A stretch of 34,867 bases of DNA. It comes from an uncultured Pirellulales bacterium. GTDB lineage: Bacteria; Planctomycetota; Planctomycetia; Pirellulales; Lacipirellulaceae. The position numbers and the translations under genes were made by a program. The notes beneath the pieces were generated by a model. It saw nothing but the letters and a program-made list of their open reading frames with translations, ran no database searches and was not told where the DNA came from. Below, in pieces: positions 14,257-21,734 of the stretch; the stretch's first letter is position 1, and each line of letters begins with the position of its first letter. The stretch covers positions 1 through 34,867 of the forward strand of contig CAMYJY010000009.1 in the NCBI GenBank assembly GCA_947258835.1, in the 5' to 3' direction.

Positions 14257-16158
14257 TCACTCGCCCTGGGACAATGCCTCGTAATCCGCCACCGTGGCTC
14301 CACTGAGGCAGGCGTCAATGATCTGCTGACCCAGGGGATCCAAATCGTCTTCCCGGAACTTGTTGATTTGTTTGTGGAAAAATTCTGCAAGAATTTCCGC
14401 GCCGCGATCATAACCCTCCGAACCCACTTCCGGTTGGGAATCGACCTGCAAAAACCAGTGTCCAATCGTCTGACCTTCGATCTGAATCGTGTTGGGCGAC
14501 TTGCCGAGCAGGGAACACCGCGAGTCGACAAGTTTGCCTGGCGCGAACGGACTGGCACCGCGACGGGAAAGGTACTCCCGAGCAATCCACTGCGGCGCGA
14601 ATCCGGTTTCCCAGCAACCGACGTGCTGGTTGGGCACCAAAATAAACATGGTATCCGGAATGCTTAATATCTGCCGCAGCAAGATGTTCGCCTGGTCCAC
14701 GCGGCGTCCCGTCGCAAAGGGCCAGTACGAACCAACACCTTCGCTGCTCATGCCCTCCGTGGACACGATGGATGGGTTGCCATGACCGCGCGGCGCGACC
14801 AGCCGCCACAACCATGCCAATGCTGGCGGCAAGACATGAAAGACGCCCAGAATGCCATAGGTCGGGTGTTCCTGCGTGCAGGGGGGACAACGCACTCCAA
14901 AACTTCGAATGTCGACAGTCACCGGCTTGCTCACGATGCCTGGATAACTTTCGCGAGGAAAAACGAGTCGTGGGTTGGGACACGGTTCGCCCGGTGTGTC
15001 CTCGATATGCTCCCAAATCAGCGCGGTGGAATCGGGTTTGGCATCAATATTTAAAAACAGCAAGGGGTTTTCCGGGTGAATCGTCAGCCGCTCCAAATGG
15101 GGATCCTTCCCATAACCCGTGATATGGTTGACTCGCAAGAACCAAGCCTGCTCCGCGTCGGTCAAGGTGAGCTTTTTGAGGCGCGATTCGTGGTCTTGGA
15201 AATCGGGATGGCACAGCGCCATATCGTCGGTCACGGGCCGCAATTCACAACCGCGCGGGAGCACCAGGTAGCGCTGCTCGCCCGTGACGAGATTCCCTCC
15301 CAGCCGCAGCTGCCCATCCGGCTCGCGGTGCATCTGTTCCAGCATCTCACTCTTACCGCCCCCGGAGGCGCCTTCGTGCATGATGGTCACCGTGTTGTCG
15401 TAGGGCGTGATGACCTGCACGGTGGAGCAGTGGGCCGTGGTCCAGTCTTGCTTTTCACCCAGCGTCAGCAACATGCCGTAGACGCCTTTCTTCGCCGAAG
15501 GCCCCGGATACAAATTATAGCTGTACAGCTCGTGCAATTCGTCGCGACGATTGTGCACGACAACTTGTTTGCCGTCGAAATGCGTGTGGCGAAAAGGCGG
15601 TGCAATGTAGATGATTGCGGAGTGGCGGTAGTCTTCACCCTTGGCTTGGATTTCTTCCAAGGGGATGATGCCTTGCAACATCGCCAGGCCCATCGCAAAA
15701 AACGCCGCGTTGGCCGGACAAATGGCCATCACGGGCATCCCCTTGCCAATTCTCCCGGCGTTGAAAAAAAAGCAAGCAATGTCTTGGCCTTTCAACCAAG
15801 TAAATGTCTCCTGGCGCAACGGTTCAAAATCGCGTCCAAACCGTTTCTGGAACGTTTGTTTGTCGGTCGCCTTTTCGTCCGCGATCACCATGCAGTCCGG
15901 ATCGCGACGTCGCATGTACGGATCGATATAATTGGCACTGATGCCATTTTTCACGCGGCACACGCGGGCCTCCTCGTGAAATGTTCCCTCCACATCGTAA
16001 CCCACCGTGTAATACCCGTCCTCATCCACACTCTCCGCGGGAACCGCCGCCTCGACCAGCTCCGCCACGCTACCGAAATAACGCACCGATTTGGCCTCCG
16101 CCAAGACCGCTTCGGCATATCGGGAAATAGATAATTTGGGCATTTGGGCGGCATTCAT
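14257..16158 (-). CDS. DUF4914-like protein with PEPCK-like P-loop
   Basis: A 633-residue protein recognised from memory as a DUF4914 relative. The strongest motif is HEGASGGGKSEMLEQ near residues 260-274, a glycine-rich nucleotide-binding loop like the kinase loop of phosphoenolpyruvate carboxykinase. Other features are CPANAAFFAMGLAMLQG near 150-170, and a C-terminal HVGCWETGFAPQWIAREYL with an SRRGASPF stretch. There is no signal peptide or membrane segment, so it is probably cytoplasmic. A nucleotide-dependent enzymatic role is inferred; no reaction can be assigned. The ATG at 16158 is chosen because the 27 codons upstream (from 16239) have no family-like features. A SAM methyltransferase lies 221 bases upstream on the same strand, with no evident functional link. 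Confidence 0.75.
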   Translation of the reverse strand: MNAAQMPKLSISRYAEAVLAEAKSVRYFGSVAELVEAAVPAESVDEDGYYTVGYDVEGTFHEEARVCRVKNGISANYIDPYMRRRDPDCMVIADEKATDKQTFQKRFGRDFEPLRQETFTWLKGQDIACFFFNAGRIGKGMPVMAICPANAAFFAMGLAMLQGIIPLEEIQAKGEDYRHSAIIYIAPPFRHTHFDGKQVVVHNRRDELHELYSYNLYPGPSAKKGVYGMLLTLGEKQDWTTAHCSTVQVITPYDNTVTIMHEGASGGGKSEMLEQMHREPDGQLRLGGNLVTGEQRYLVLPRGCELRPVTDDMALCHPDFQDHESRLKKLTLTDAEQAWFLRVNHITGYGKDPHLERLTIHPENPLLFLNIDAKPDSTALIWEHIEDTPGEPCPNPRLVFPRESYPGIVSKPVTVDIRSFGVRCPPCTQEHPTYGILGVFHVLPPALAWLWRLVAPRGHGNPSIVSTEGMSSEGVGSYWPFATGRRVDQANILLRQILSIPDTMFILVPNQHVGCWETGFAPQWIAREYLSRRGASPFAPGKLVDSRCSLLGKSPNTIQIEGQTIGHWFLQVDSQPEVGSEGYDRGAEILAEFFHKQINKFREDDLDPLGQQIIDACLSGATVADYEALSQGE

Positions 16159-16260
16159 GGATCGTCTTTCTTCACAGGTGAGGAACTTCGGTGCAGGTCT
16201 GGAGGCCGCCAGTCGCCCCCATGGGGGCTCTGCAGTCAACCGCTGCCAACAGAAAAAACA

Positions 16261-16290
16261 TGATCTGATCTATTGTGATCTGATCTATTG
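16261..16290. repeat. 15-bp tandem duplication
   Basis: TGATCTGATCTATTG is present twice without a spacer between two minus-strand genes. It is A/T-rich and includes TGATCTGATC, a near-repeat itself. A paired operator is possible but nothing else supports it. Confidence 0.6.
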
Positions 16291-16379
16291 TGAGCGGGAA
16301 TCTACAACTCCGCAAGCGGCACAAATCGGCGCAGCCACAGCGCTATCCGTAAGTCGTTTGATTGCAGAGGATTTCGGCT

Positions 16380-17336
16380 CTATTTGGTGGCAATCGTGCA
16401 GGACATGCCCCCACCACGACACAACACGTCGGCCACCGGAAGCGGCAACCAATCGAGCACGGGCTCGACCAGCTGCTTGACCAAACGCCCGCCACTGCCC
16501 GCGGTGTAGATGCGTTTTTTGGTCACGACCCAGGGCACGGCCACTCGGCGAAAACCGGCCTGCCGCAGCAAGCGCGTGACTTCAGCCAAGCGGTACTCTT
16601 TCAGGTGCAAGCCACGTGCCTCGGTCCGCGGCGGACAAAAGTCGCCCGTGACATCCGATGGCCGCAGCAGCCAGTTCGGCGTGATCGTGATTAAAGATCC
16701 GCCCGGCAGGAGCAACGTATATATTTGATCCAGGTAGTCTGCAATTTCGTCTGGGCAAACGTGCTCAAATACGTCATTCCAGTAGACCAGGCTGGGCCGA
16801 CCTGGCAGGGCGTCGGCGCTGAGCTGCAGGAGATCCCCCAACAACAAACGGTCGGCATATTTAGCACCCAACACCTGCAGCGCTTCCTCACGCATAGCAG
16901 CCGAAACTTCCAAGCCACTTACCGAAAAGCCCCGCTGGTCGACCTTTTCCAGCATCATCCCGCTGCCGTAGCCAATCTCGAACAGCCGTGGCTGACCCAG
17001 GCCTCGCTGCACCTGCTGGTCGAGTAGATCGAGCACCAGCTGTACGTACCGTGGATCCAACCCCATCGCCAGGGGACCTGCGGTAGGCTGCTGGGCAACC
17101 AAGATCGAACACACTGTATCGTAGGCCTGGCCGATCACCTGGGACCGCTCACAGGACCTCGGAGCCGTGGCCTGAATTGCCCGGGCAAACGCCTGTTCCT
17201 GCTGCCACTGCAAGGCCTGCAGTTCAGCAACGGGCATGCCGGTGAGAACTTGGGATTGGCCATCGGCCAACAACACAATCTGTTGAGAAGGGTCGGACTG
17301 TGGGGGGTTTTCAGGTGGCAAAACGGAAGTGGGCAT
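16380..17336 (-). CDS. Class I SAM-dependent methyltransferase (methyltransf_23/UbiG-like)
   Basis: A 318-residue protein. After an N-terminal helical region of ~110 residues comes the SAM-binding core: RLFEIGYGSGMML at 117-128 (motif I with acidic E120), GLEVS at 141-145 (acidic residue for ribose binding), LLGDLL near 166-170, and VYWNDVFEHV near 184-193 matching the D-x-x-E-H motif typical of UbiG-like enzymes. LLLPGGSLITITPNW follows as the usual post-motif strand. The target (small molecule, lipid or sugar) cannot be told. Soluble, cytoplasmic. ATG at 17336. Confidence 0.85.
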   Translation of the reverse strand: MPTSVLPPENPPQSDPSQQIVLLADGQSQVLTGMPVAELQALQWQQEQAFARAIQATAPRSCERSQVIGQAYDTVCSILVAQQPTAGPLAMGLDPRYVQLVLDLLDQQVQRGLGQPRLFEIGYGSGMMLEKVDQRGFSVSGLEVSAAMREEALQVLGAKYADRLLLGDLLQLSADALPGRPSLVYWNDVFEHVCPDEIADYLDQIYTLLLPGGSLITITPNWLLRPSDVTGDFCPPRTEARGLHLKEYRLAEVTRLLRQAGFRRVAVPWVVTKKRIYTAGSGGRLVKQLVEPVLDWLPLPVADVLCRGGGMSCTIATK

Positions 17337-17660
17337 GAAACGCAGTTCTCACGGCAAAGAGGAAAGAACGCCCCTCCAAGGATAGGTCAAAAATCCGTGC
17401 AATGGACTGCTAAAGCGGCCTCCAAAGCAGCTTCCCAAAATCGCCCCCGCGCACACCGAGGGAAGCCCAGCGGTGCGGAGACACCTCCATGCATTTTCGA
17501 AATTTGCTGTCGTGGCCTTGGCAGAAGCTGCGGGTTGTTGCGACTGCACCTGTTTTTCCGGCCCTCGTACCTCTGATTCACACCCAGGGCCAATTCAATC
17601 GCATGCGTGCCCGGCACGAGCTCATGAAAGGGATACCTGTTTTCACTTTGAGTAAAACAC
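17337..17660. other. Non-coding gap
   Basis: A 324-base gap between two minus-strand genes. No repeat family of the window, hairpin with T-run, or RNA gene is visible. The long minus-strand frame that crosses it (17387-17722) overlaps the end of the antiporter gene and has no recognisable domain. Confidence 0.5.
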
Positions 17661-19280
17661 CTACTCCACAAGATGGGCGGCCAAGATGCGGTTGAGTGCT
17701 TGGCCGGCTTCGGCCTCTTCACTCACAACCTCGTTGGCGCCCAGTCTTTTTAGTGGCGCCATGTTCGTATGGTAGCGACACCGCACCAGTAGCAAACCGC
17801 GACTATTCAGCTCCCGCACGCTGCCGGCAATCCGCAAGGCGGTGCTGTCATCAGAAACGCACACGATGATCAGCGCTGCGTTCCCCACGCGCGCATGCTC
17901 CAGAATGTCCAACTGCGTGGCATCGCCAGAAATGGTGCGAAATCCTTGCTGTGAAAAGGCATGCAAATTCACCGGACTGAAATCAATGATGCAGACATCG
18001 TACCCGGCGATTTCCAGCCGGGAGGCCACTTGGCGACCTGTCGGCCCGGCCCCCACGATCACCGCTTGCCCCTCTCCCCCCACGAGCTCACCGCGCGCGG
18101 ACACGGTATCCTGGAGCTCGGCATGGGCTTGGGCCCACTGCAAGCCCGTCTTGATTAGCCAGGGCGTCAACACGAGTGATGCCAAAGAAATCGATACGAA
18201 ACGCTGGTACTGCAACTCACTGAGGAGCCCCGCTTCCCAACCCAGCAACACCAAAACAAAGGCAAACTCTCCAATGTGTGCCAGCCCCAACCCCAACCCA
18301 CCTGCCTGGGGCCACCGCAGACCGGTCAGCCGTAGTGCCAGCAGCGCCGCCACGGCCTTCAGGACAACAATCCCCAGCAACCCGCTGCCAAAAACGAGCG
18401 GCTCCTGCCAGAGGAGGGCGGGATTGGCGATCAAACCTAAACTGACAAAGAAGATGGCGGCAAACGATTCCCGAAAAGGGAAGATCAAGGCATCCACTTG
18501 GTCCGTCCAACGGTTGCCACTAAACACCAAACCCGCCGTAAAAGCACCAATGGCCGGTGGCAAGCCCACCGTGTAGGCCGCCAGTGTCGTACCGCCCAGC
18601 ACGACCAGGGTGAACAGGACAATCAGTTCGGGGCTACGATAAGCCGCCAGCAGGGGAATGGCCCACCGGGCAATCAATCTCCGCAGAAAGACCACCGACC
18701 CAATGAACAACACCGAGGTCATCGCCAACAGCATGTAGTCGGTAAGTCCTGCCGTTTCACCCGCACCGGTAAGCAGCGGGACAACCAACAGCAAGGGAAT
18801 CAGCGCTGCGTCTTGAAACAGCAGAACGCCAATAGCGCGTCGCCCCAGCGGCCCCCCCAGCTGGCCCCACTCGGACAAAGCCTTGAAGACCAAGACTGTG
18901 GAACTGAACGAGCAGGCGGCGGCCAGCAGGAGAGCCACCTGCCAGTCGACACCCGTTGCCAACAACACCACCGCCACCGGCACGGCAACCAGCAGCATCT
19001 GCGCGCCGCCACCCAGGAAAAAATTGCGTCCCAATCCCCACAACTCTTCCAGCGAGAATTCCAATCCGATCGAGAACAACAACAGAAACACACCCGCCTC
19101 GGCGATGTGTTCAATCTCATGATGTTGACTGTGAATCAGCCCCAGCCCCGCCTCTCCAATCACCGCACCAATGATGAGATAGCCGATCAATACCGAGGCG
19201 CCCACGCGTCGACTGATCAGGCCGGCAACGAGGCCAGCACAGAGAATCGTCAGAACATCATAGATGATGGTGGTGAGCAT
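17661..19280 (-). CDS. CPA2-family monovalent cation:proton antiporter with TrkA-N (RCK) domain
   Basis: A 539-residue inner-membrane transporter exchanging K+ or Na+ for H+. The first ~380 residues form about 11-12 hydrophobic segments of the Na/H-exchanger fold, with GYLIIGAVIGEAGLGLI near the N-terminus and FSIGLEFSLEELW typical of Kef-like proteins. A cytosolic regulatory domain follows from about residue 405: VIVGAGPTGRQVASRLE is the dinucleotide-binding G-x-G-x-x-G and VCIID carries the terminal acidic residue of the Rossmann fold. No TrkA-C domain is present, so it is shorter than KefB/KefC (~600 residues) and nearer to YbaL or KefB-like short forms. The RCK domain implies control by a nucleotide ligand; which ion is moved is not clear. 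Confidence 0.93.
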   Translation of the reverse strand: MLTTIIYDVLTILCAGLVAGLISRRVGASVLIGYLIIGAVIGEAGLGLIHSQHHEIEHIAEAGVFLLLFSIGLEFSLEELWGLGRNFFLGGGAQMLLVAVPVAVVLLATGVDWQVALLLAAACSFSSTVLVFKALSEWGQLGGPLGRRAIGVLLFQDAALIPLLLVVPLLTGAGETAGLTDYMLLAMTSVLFIGSVVFLRRLIARWAIPLLAAYRSPELIVLFTLVVLGGTTLAAYTVGLPPAIGAFTAGLVFSGNRWTDQVDALIFPFRESFAAIFFVSLGLIANPALLWQEPLVFGSGLLGIVVLKAVAALLALRLTGLRWPQAGGLGLGLAHIGEFAFVLVLLGWEAGLLSELQYQRFVSISLASLVLTPWLIKTGLQWAQAHAELQDTVSARGELVGGEGQAVIVGAGPTGRQVASRLEIAGYDVCIIDFSPVNLHAFSQQGFRTISGDATQLDILEHARVGNAALIIVCVSDDSTALRIAGSVRELNSRGLLLVRCRYHTNMAPLKRLGANEVVSEEAEAGQALNRILAAHLVE

Positions 19281-19406
19281 CAGCCGCCGCGTGGCAAAGA
19301 AGCACTATGGATGTCTGCGCGGCCAAGGAACCCACCGCTAGCATTTCGCTCGCTAAATACCGGGCTTCCGCTGGTCGCCCTAGGCTCATTGGCAGTGCAA
19401 AAGTCA

Positions 19407-20285
19407 CTAAGAAGGTGTTGTCGTTCGCTCACTTTCCAACTCACGGGCAGCGGTCAGCGTATTCACTAGCAGCATCACTCGCGTCAGCGGGCCCACGCCA
19501 CCCGGAACGGGGGTCAGGTGTCCGGCCACTTCGCGCACACCATCAAAATCCACGTCGCCCACCAAGCCGTCCGCGGTGCGATTGATGCCCACGTCAATCA
19601 CGACGGCACCAGGCCGGACCATGTCGGCGGTTACAAACTTGGGCCGGCCAATGGCCACCACCAAAATGTCGGCCTGGCGGGTTATTGCCGGCAAGTCCGC
19701 CGTGCGGCTATGGCACAAGGTGACCGTGGCATCCAACCCCCGCTGAGCCAACATGATCGACAGCGGTTTGCCCACGATATCACTCCGTCCCACAATCACA
19801 ACGTGCTGACCGGCCAGTGCCAGGTTGTTCCGCTGCAGCAGTTGCTGCACACCGTGGGGCGTACACGGCAAATACCGGGGACGCCCCTGGACCAACAGCC
19901 CCACGTTTTCGGGATGAAATGCGTCCACGTCCTTCTGGGGGTGGATGGCGGCCAACACCCGCTCGGTATCGATCTGTGGCGGCACGGGCAGCTGGACCAA
20001 AATACCGTGGACCTGCGGGTCTTGGTTGAACTGCTTCACCAGGCCCAACAGATCTGCCTGCGATGTGTCGTCCGGCAATTCGTGCAATACGCTGGAAATA
20101 CCGACTTCACGACAGTCACGGCGCTTGTTGCGGACGTAGACTTGGCTGGCCGGATCACTGCCCACCAACACAGCCGCCAGGCTGGGTGTGACTCCCGTTT
20201 GTTCCACAAAACGGGTGACCTGCTCAGCCAATTCCTGGCGGATCTTAGCGGCCAGTGCTTTTCCGTCGAGTAACGTGGCAGACAT
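19407..20285 (-). CDS. folD: Bifunctional methylenetetrahydrofolate dehydrogenase/methenyltetrahydrofolate cyclohydrolase
   Basis: Cytoplasmic one-carbon enzyme that oxidises 5,10-methylene-THF with NADP+ and hydrolyses the methenyl product to 10-formyl-THF. At 292 residues it has normal length. Tyr50 and Lys54 (YVRNK) match the catalytic Y-x-x-x-K. QLPVPPQIDTERVLAAI, PQKDVDAFHPENVGLL, GRSDIVGKPLSIML (NADP site), CHSRT and PGGVGPLT are the expected family blocks. The ATG at 20285 is chosen over an in-frame start at 20408, because the extra 41 codons are translated from repeat DNA (20335-20375). The gene is followed 126 bases on by the antiporter gene, same strand. Confidence 0.97.
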   Translation of the reverse strand: MSATLLDGKALAAKIRQELAEQVTRFVEQTGVTPSLAAVLVGSDPASQVYVRNKRRDCREVGISSVLHELPDDTSQADLLGLVKQFNQDPQVHGILVQLPVPPQIDTERVLAAIHPQKDVDAFHPENVGLLVQGRPRYLPCTPHGVQQLLQRNNLALAGQHVVIVGRSDIVGKPLSIMLAQRGLDATVTLCHSRTADLPAITRQADILVVAIGRPKFVTADMVRPGAVVIDVGINRTADGLVGDVDFDGVREVAGHLTPVPGGVGPLTRVMLLVNTLTAARELESERTTTPS

Positions 20286-20334
20286 GCAGATGATCCATAC
20301 TACCTTAAAGTGAAAATTTTTCGCGATTGCACAA

Positions 20335-20584
20335 GGGTGCCACTGCTGGCTTGCCCCAATCCCGTTCGGCACAAGATTTGGGCAACCGTCTGCGTGCACC
20401 GACAGCAATTCACTCTCTTCTCAGCCTTTTCTGTGGCAGCAAATGAACCACGACGAAACAACCGTCGTGGTTCAAAATTTTCTGCTACTCGCCAACAACT
20501 TTCGTGCCGAACAGGATTGGGCTTGCCCAGCAGTGCGAAGCGGGTACCAAACATCCACTGCTGGGCGAGCCAGCAGTGGCACCC
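20335..20584. repeat. 250-bp composite repeat bounded by 17-bp inverted repeats
   Basis: GGGTGCCACTGCTGGCT at 20335-20351 is perfectly inverted at 20568-20584. Inside are two versions of a block with CCCAATCCCGTTCGGCAC (one at 20355-20372, one inverted near 20508-20525) and a GAACCACGACG hairpin (20445-20473). The inverted half 20473-20584 matches 30005-30085, so the module repeats elsewhere. It fills the folD-pgpA gap and ends six bases before the pgpA stop. Confidence 0.8.
20445..20473. repeat. Short solo copy of the GAACCACGACGAAAC hairpin element
   Basis: Perfect 11-bp arms GAACCACGACG / CGTCGTGGTTC around AAACAAC. It corresponds to the ends of the ~90-bp elements at 30073-30158 and 34417-34510 with the middle missing. 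Confidence 0.8.
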
Positions 20585-20589
20585 GCACT

Positions 20590-21093
20590 TCACAACGCGC
20601 CGCTGAGCCAACCCAGCTGCCAAACCGAGTCCAGCCAGACCAACCCGTGCAGTGTCCCGCAGGCCAAGACCGCGGCCACCCAATCGTCGGCCATGATCCC
20701 CCAGCCACCAGGCAAACGTTCAACATGGCGAATCGGCCAAGGCTTGGTGATATCGAATACCCGAAACCCCAGCCAGCCCACCACCCAGATGGCCATATTC
20801 TTTTCACCGAACCCCAAATAGGCAATGGGTAAGGCGGCAATCTCATCCCACACAATGGCCTGCGGATCCGCACCGCCGCCCAACACACGAGCAGCCCGTG
20901 CACAGAGGGCGACTCCCCCGCAGCCCAGGACCGCCAGCACCAGCACCTGGGCCACCGTGGTCGGCAAACAACCAATGGCCCAGGCCAGCGGCAAGCCCCA
21001 CAAGCCGCCCACCGTACCGGGTGCCGGACTCACACGCCCCAGCCCAAAACCCGTCGCCAGCCACACAACCACCGCGTTCTTGAGATCCCTCAT
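20590..21093 (-). CDS. pgpA: Phosphatidylglycerophosphatase A
   Basis: Inner-membrane lipid phosphatase that converts phosphatidylglycerol phosphate to phosphatidylglycerol. The 167-residue length is usual. Family motifs are present: ATGFGLGRVSPAPGTVGGLW near the N-terminus, IVWDEIAALPI (conserved D-E), FDITKPWPI, and GGWGIMADDWVA with the conserved D-D near the C-terminus. Several hydrophobic stretches alternate with these loops. ATG at 21093. It is upstream of folD on the same strand, separated by repeat DNA, so a shared transcript is possible but not indicated. Confidence 0.93.
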   Translation of the reverse strand: MRDLKNAVVVWLATGFGLGRVSPAPGTVGGLWGLPLAWAIGCLPTTVAQVLVLAVLGCGGVALCARAARVLGGGADPQAIVWDEIAALPIAYLGFGEKNMAIWVVGWLGFRVFDITKPWPIRHVERLPGGWGIMADDWVAAVLACGTLHGLVWLDSVWQLGWLSGAL

Positions 21094-21165
21094 GCCCGCA
21101 CATGATAGGTTCCAGGTCCCATAGCAGCAAGCCGGCGGTTACCAAGGAGAGCCCTCCCCACAAAT

Positions 21166-21231
21166 GAGCCGGTGGGCGATAGCCCCGGTTCCGTGAGACG
21201 CGCAAGAACCGGGGCTATCGCCCATCGGCTC
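21166..21231. repeat. Large inverted repeat with 26-bp stem
   Basis: Arms 21166-21191 and 21206-21231 pair over 26 positions with one G/T mismatch (wobble in RNA) around a 14-base loop. The inner 18 bp (GGGCGATAGCCCCGGTTC) are perfect. It lies 73 bases upstream of pgpA. Its GCGATA...GCC core is similar to part of the 91-bp repeat at 1460-1550 and 34771-34861. Confidence 0.85.
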
Positions 21232-21578
21232 AGGCGCGACAGACGGCGGTCCACCCCTGATATGTTGGGCCCGAACGGGGGCCTTTGGTTACCGCCAGGT
21301 GCGTTGCGGTTGGCAAGCGGCATGGTCTTTTTGGACTCTTTCCAACAGGGCTTGGTATCCCGCGGGCCGGCTTGCTGGACCACGTAGTTCGTATTCCACC
21401 ATGGCGTTCTCTGGAAAAATAAGCTACCCAATGGAATTATGGGTAAAATATGCTCCAATTTAAGAAAAATGGGGCATCTGTGGTGTGCGCCAGCCAAGCT
21501 CCTTGCCGCAAGAACTGCTCATGGAATGGAAACATGGGGTGTGCGGGAACACACGGCACCGGTTGGCAGCCACCCACC

Positions 21579-21658
21579 GGGGTCTGGCTCATTTTTTCGG
21601 CGCGACCGACTGGATTCCCAAAAATCAGCACCACCGCCGAAAAAATGTGCCTGACCCC
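21579..21658. repeat. REP-like hairpin (GGGGTC...CATTTTTTCGGCG)
   Basis: 24-base arms at 21579-21602 and 21635-21658 pair with two mismatches across a 32-base spacer. The arm contains CATTTTTTCGGCG and begins GGGGTC. From memory, similar arms are common in planctomycete intergenic DNA and look like REP/BIME elements; no RAYT transposase gene is in the window. Confidence 0.75.
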
Positions 21659-21734
21659 CGCGACCCACTGACCCCCGCGACCCTGCGTCAAGTATGATAG
21701 TTGACTGGACATTGGACCTTTTTTATTGAAAGTA

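Larger units (their letters stand above)
21094..21734. other. Divergent intergenic region with two large hairpins
   Basis: A 641-base gap between divergent pgpA and cysI, so it should contain both promoters. It holds a 26-bp stem hairpin (21166-21231) and a REP-like hairpin (21579-21658). No CysB-type or other known operator could be assigned. A TTGACT at 21701-21706 has no well-placed -10 before the start codon. Small open frames here have no recognisable product. Confidence 0.55.

Noticed and set aside
15076..16134. 352-codon plus-strand frame opposite the DUF4914-like gene
   Set aside because: His/Arg/Val-rich antisense shadow of a high-GC gene, no recognisable domain; the minus-strand protein has clear motifs.
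18498..19469. 323-codon plus-strand frame opposite the antiporter
   Set aside because: Gln/Asn/Arg/His-rich antisense product of hydrophobic codons, no domain.
21701..21729. Sigma-70 promoter (TTGACT...TATTGA) for cysI
   Set aside because: The start point would fall at or inside the start codon, so the match is probably chance.
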